In this document: piece after piece, positions 4,337 through 5,613 of the stretch | Position numbering within the stretch: position 1 is the first letter of the stretch | How the letters are laid out: each line of letters starts with the position of its first letter | Source: an uncultured Clostridia bacterium | GTDB lineage: Bacteria; Bacillota; Clostridia; Christensenellales; CALWSW01 | Assembly (NCBI GenBank): GCA_937874755.1 | Contig: CALNBC010000074.1 | Location: forward strand, 1-5,613 | Direction: 5' to 3' | DNA: 5,613 nt | Notes under the pieces: generated by a model | Databases searched by the model: none | What the model was told of the DNA's origin: nothing | Seen by the model: only the letters and a program-made list of their open reading frames with translations | Position numbers and translations under genes: made by a program

Positions 4337-5613
4337 TGCGGCACTCCGCTTGGCACAAGAACAACTTTAGAGAAGTGCGCCACACCTGGGAGCGCTATCT
4401 CGCCATACTAGCGATTATCGCCCTCGGGGTAGGGTTTTTTACGGGGCTGGTCATAACCAAGCCCGCCATGGTGCAAACGCTGGACAGTTACGTTGCCGAA
4501 TACAAAATGCACGACTACCAACTGCTCTCCACCCTGGGGCTTACAAAGGAGGACGTGCGGTATTTCGACGGCTTTGACGGGGCTGCCGCCGAAGGCGCGA
4601 TTACCCTCGATTTCATTGCGGATACAGGCGAAGGCGAAGACGTCGTGCTCAAGGCGCATACCGTCACATATTCGACCGACAAGCTCAATTTGATTTCCGG
4701 CAGGCTGCCCGAATCGGGCGGCGAGTGCGTTCTGGATTCCAAAGGGTTTGCCGAAGACGCAATAGGCTCGAAAATCTGCCTCTCCTCTTCCAACGACGAG
4801 GATACGCGAGATGCCTTTGCCTACGACGAGTATACCGTCGTCGGTTTGGTAGATTCGCCGAATTACCTGACTTACAACAGGGGCACGTCCTCCATTGGCA
4901 GCGGAATTGTATACGCCTTCGCCTATCTGACTGAGGAAGGTTTTTCCACCGACTATTACACCGAGATTTTGCTTGGCTGGCAGCACGATTACGCGATTCA
5001 CACCGACGAGTACGACGCCTTTATAACCGCAAAGGAGCAACCGCTGAAGGATGCGCTGAAAATGCGGAGCGAGCTTCGCTACGAGGAAATAATCGGGGAT
5101 GCGAACGAGGAGCTGGCCGACGCGCAGCAAAAGTTCGACGACGCAAATGCGGAGTACCTATCGGAAAAGGCGGATGCCGAGGCGGAGCTGGCCGACGCCC
5201 TGACGGAGCTTGAGAACGCCGCGCAGGAGATAAGCGAGCAGGAGCAAAAGCTTGTTGACGCAAACGCGCAACTCGCCGACGCGCAGAGGGAATACCGCAA
5301 GGGCGTTCGCGATTACGAGCAGGCGCTTTCGGAATACGAGACCAAGAAGGAAGAGACATTTTCGCAACTCGCGCAGAGTCAGGCGCAGCTTGACGAGAAC
5401 CGCGCCGCAGTTACTTCGGGCATGGCGCAAATCGAGGAAAGCGGCGCACTGGAAAGTTACACGCAGCTTGCCGAAGCGATAGCCGCCCTTCAAGAATCCC
5501 TCGCATTGCTCCCCCTGGGGAGCGTCGAATACATGAGCGCGCAGGAGCAGCTTGCCCAATCGAAAACCGCCGCTGCTCAAATAGAAGCCTCGGGGGTAAT
5601 CGCACAATACGAA
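4330..5613 (+). CDS. FtsX/MacB-type ABC permease with coiled-coil insert, N-terminal part (runs off right edge)
   Basis: The frame is open for 428 codons and leaves the window. Residues 1-22 are basic and cytoplasmic, 23-44 form the first membrane helix (AILAIIALGVGFFTGLVI), and about 45-240 form an extracytoplasmic globular region of MacB periplasmic core type, including SGRLPESGGECVLD at 123-136. From about 245 to at least 420 the chain is charged and rich in Ala, Glu, Gln and Asp with almost no Gly or Pro until about 364, as expected of a long coiled coil. It has recurrent units such as ELADAQ, ELADAL and QLADAQ. The remaining membrane helices must lie beyond the right edge. The first ATG (4330) overlaps the ATPase stop by seven bases and has GAGGAG (4319-4324) five bases upstream; the ATG at 4336 (TGATG overlap, spacing 11) is a possible alternative. 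It works with the preceding ATPase. The substrate is unknown. Confidence 0.88.
   Translation, partial: MVMRHSAWHKNNFREVRHTWERYLAILAIIALGVGFFTGLVITKPAMVQTLDSYVAEYKMHDYQLLSTLGLTKEDVRYFDGFDGAAAEGAITLDFIADTGEGEDVVLKAHTVTYSTDKLNLISGRLPESGGECVLDSKGFAEDAIGSKICLSSSNDEDTRDAFAYDEYTVVGLVDSPNYLTYNRGTSSIGSGIVYAFAYLTEEGFSTDYYTEILLGWQHDYAIHTDEYDAFITAKEQPLKDALKMRSELRYEEIIGDANEELADAQQKFDDANAEYLSEKADAEAELADALTELENAAQEISEQEQKLVDANAQLADAQREYRKGVRDYEQALSEYETKKEETFSQLAQSQAQLDENRAAVTSGMAQIEESGALESYTQLAEAIAALQESLALLPLGSVEYMSAQEQLAQSKTAAAQIEASGVIAQYE
5110..5286 (+). repeat. Degenerate internal repeat in the permease coiled coil
   Basis: The codons for (E/Q)LADA recur at 5110, 5185 and 5269, that is 25 and 28 residues apart. 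The first two copies share the identical 15 bases GGAGCTGGCCGACGC; the third has diverged to CAACTCGCCGACGC. The copies sit in similar alanine/glutamine/acid-rich surroundings, which suggests growth of the coiled coil by partial duplication, although composition bias alone could give part of the similarity. Confidence 0.45.

Noticed and set aside
4408..5130. Long minus-strand open frame of about 240 codons opposite the permease gene.
   Set aside because: It lies wholly opposite a well-supported permease frame with a ribosome binding site and a membrane helix, and its translation shows no recognisable domain. It is an antisense shadow of GC-rich coding sequence.

Overview
The window looks like a piece of a chromosome from a Bacillota (Firmicutes) bacterium, probably a clostridial-type anaerobe of moderate GC content. 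The grounds are strong AGGAGG-type ribosome binding sites, an L25/Ctc ribosomal protein with a C-terminal TL5-like domain, a TetR-type regulator divergent from an FtsX-like ABC exporter with a coiled-coil insert, and a hemerythrin-type iron-sulfur repair protein under an FNR-like promoter. No finer taxonomic claim is possible from the sequence alone.

Layout. Positions 1-3473 are read on the minus strand, from right to left: a tetR-like gene (2880-3473), rplY/ctc (2081-2689), ric (DUF542 plus hemerythrin, 1266-1964), a small canonical HMA metal-binding protein (992-1213), an intrinsic terminator (903-932), a second small HMA-like protein with an altered metal site (527-757), and the N-terminal 175 residues of a P1B-type heavy-metal ATPase that leaves the window at position 1. 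Positions 3632-5613 are read on the plus strand: an ABC ATPase and the first 428 residues of its permease, which leaves the window on the right.

The most interesting signal is regulatory. Two TTGAT-N4-ATCAA-type palindromes, one perfect (814-827) and one with a single deviation (2037-2050), lie upstream of the HMA/ATPase operon and of the ric/HMA operon. In both cases the centre of the palindrome is exactly 32 bp from the centre of a -10-like hexamer. This places the site at -41.5 if transcription starts six bases past the hexamer, which is the geometry of a class II FNR/CRP-activated promoter. The two operons therefore look like one small regulon joining Fe-S/nitrosative-stress repair to heavy-metal handling under an FNR-family regulator encoded elsewhere. 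Each operon carries one of two paralogous HMA proteins that align without gaps over 73 residues, one with CxxC and one with CxxH.

The right half is a separate module. The TetR-type repressor and the ABC exporter are divergent, and a 26-bp near-perfect palindrome (3587-3612) just upstream of the exporter genes is the likely operator. The permease carries a long alanine/glutamate-rich coiled coil directly after its first extracytoplasmic segment. No tRNA, rRNA, CRISPR array, insertion sequence or phage gene was seen, and no gene-free stretch exceeds about 235 bases.
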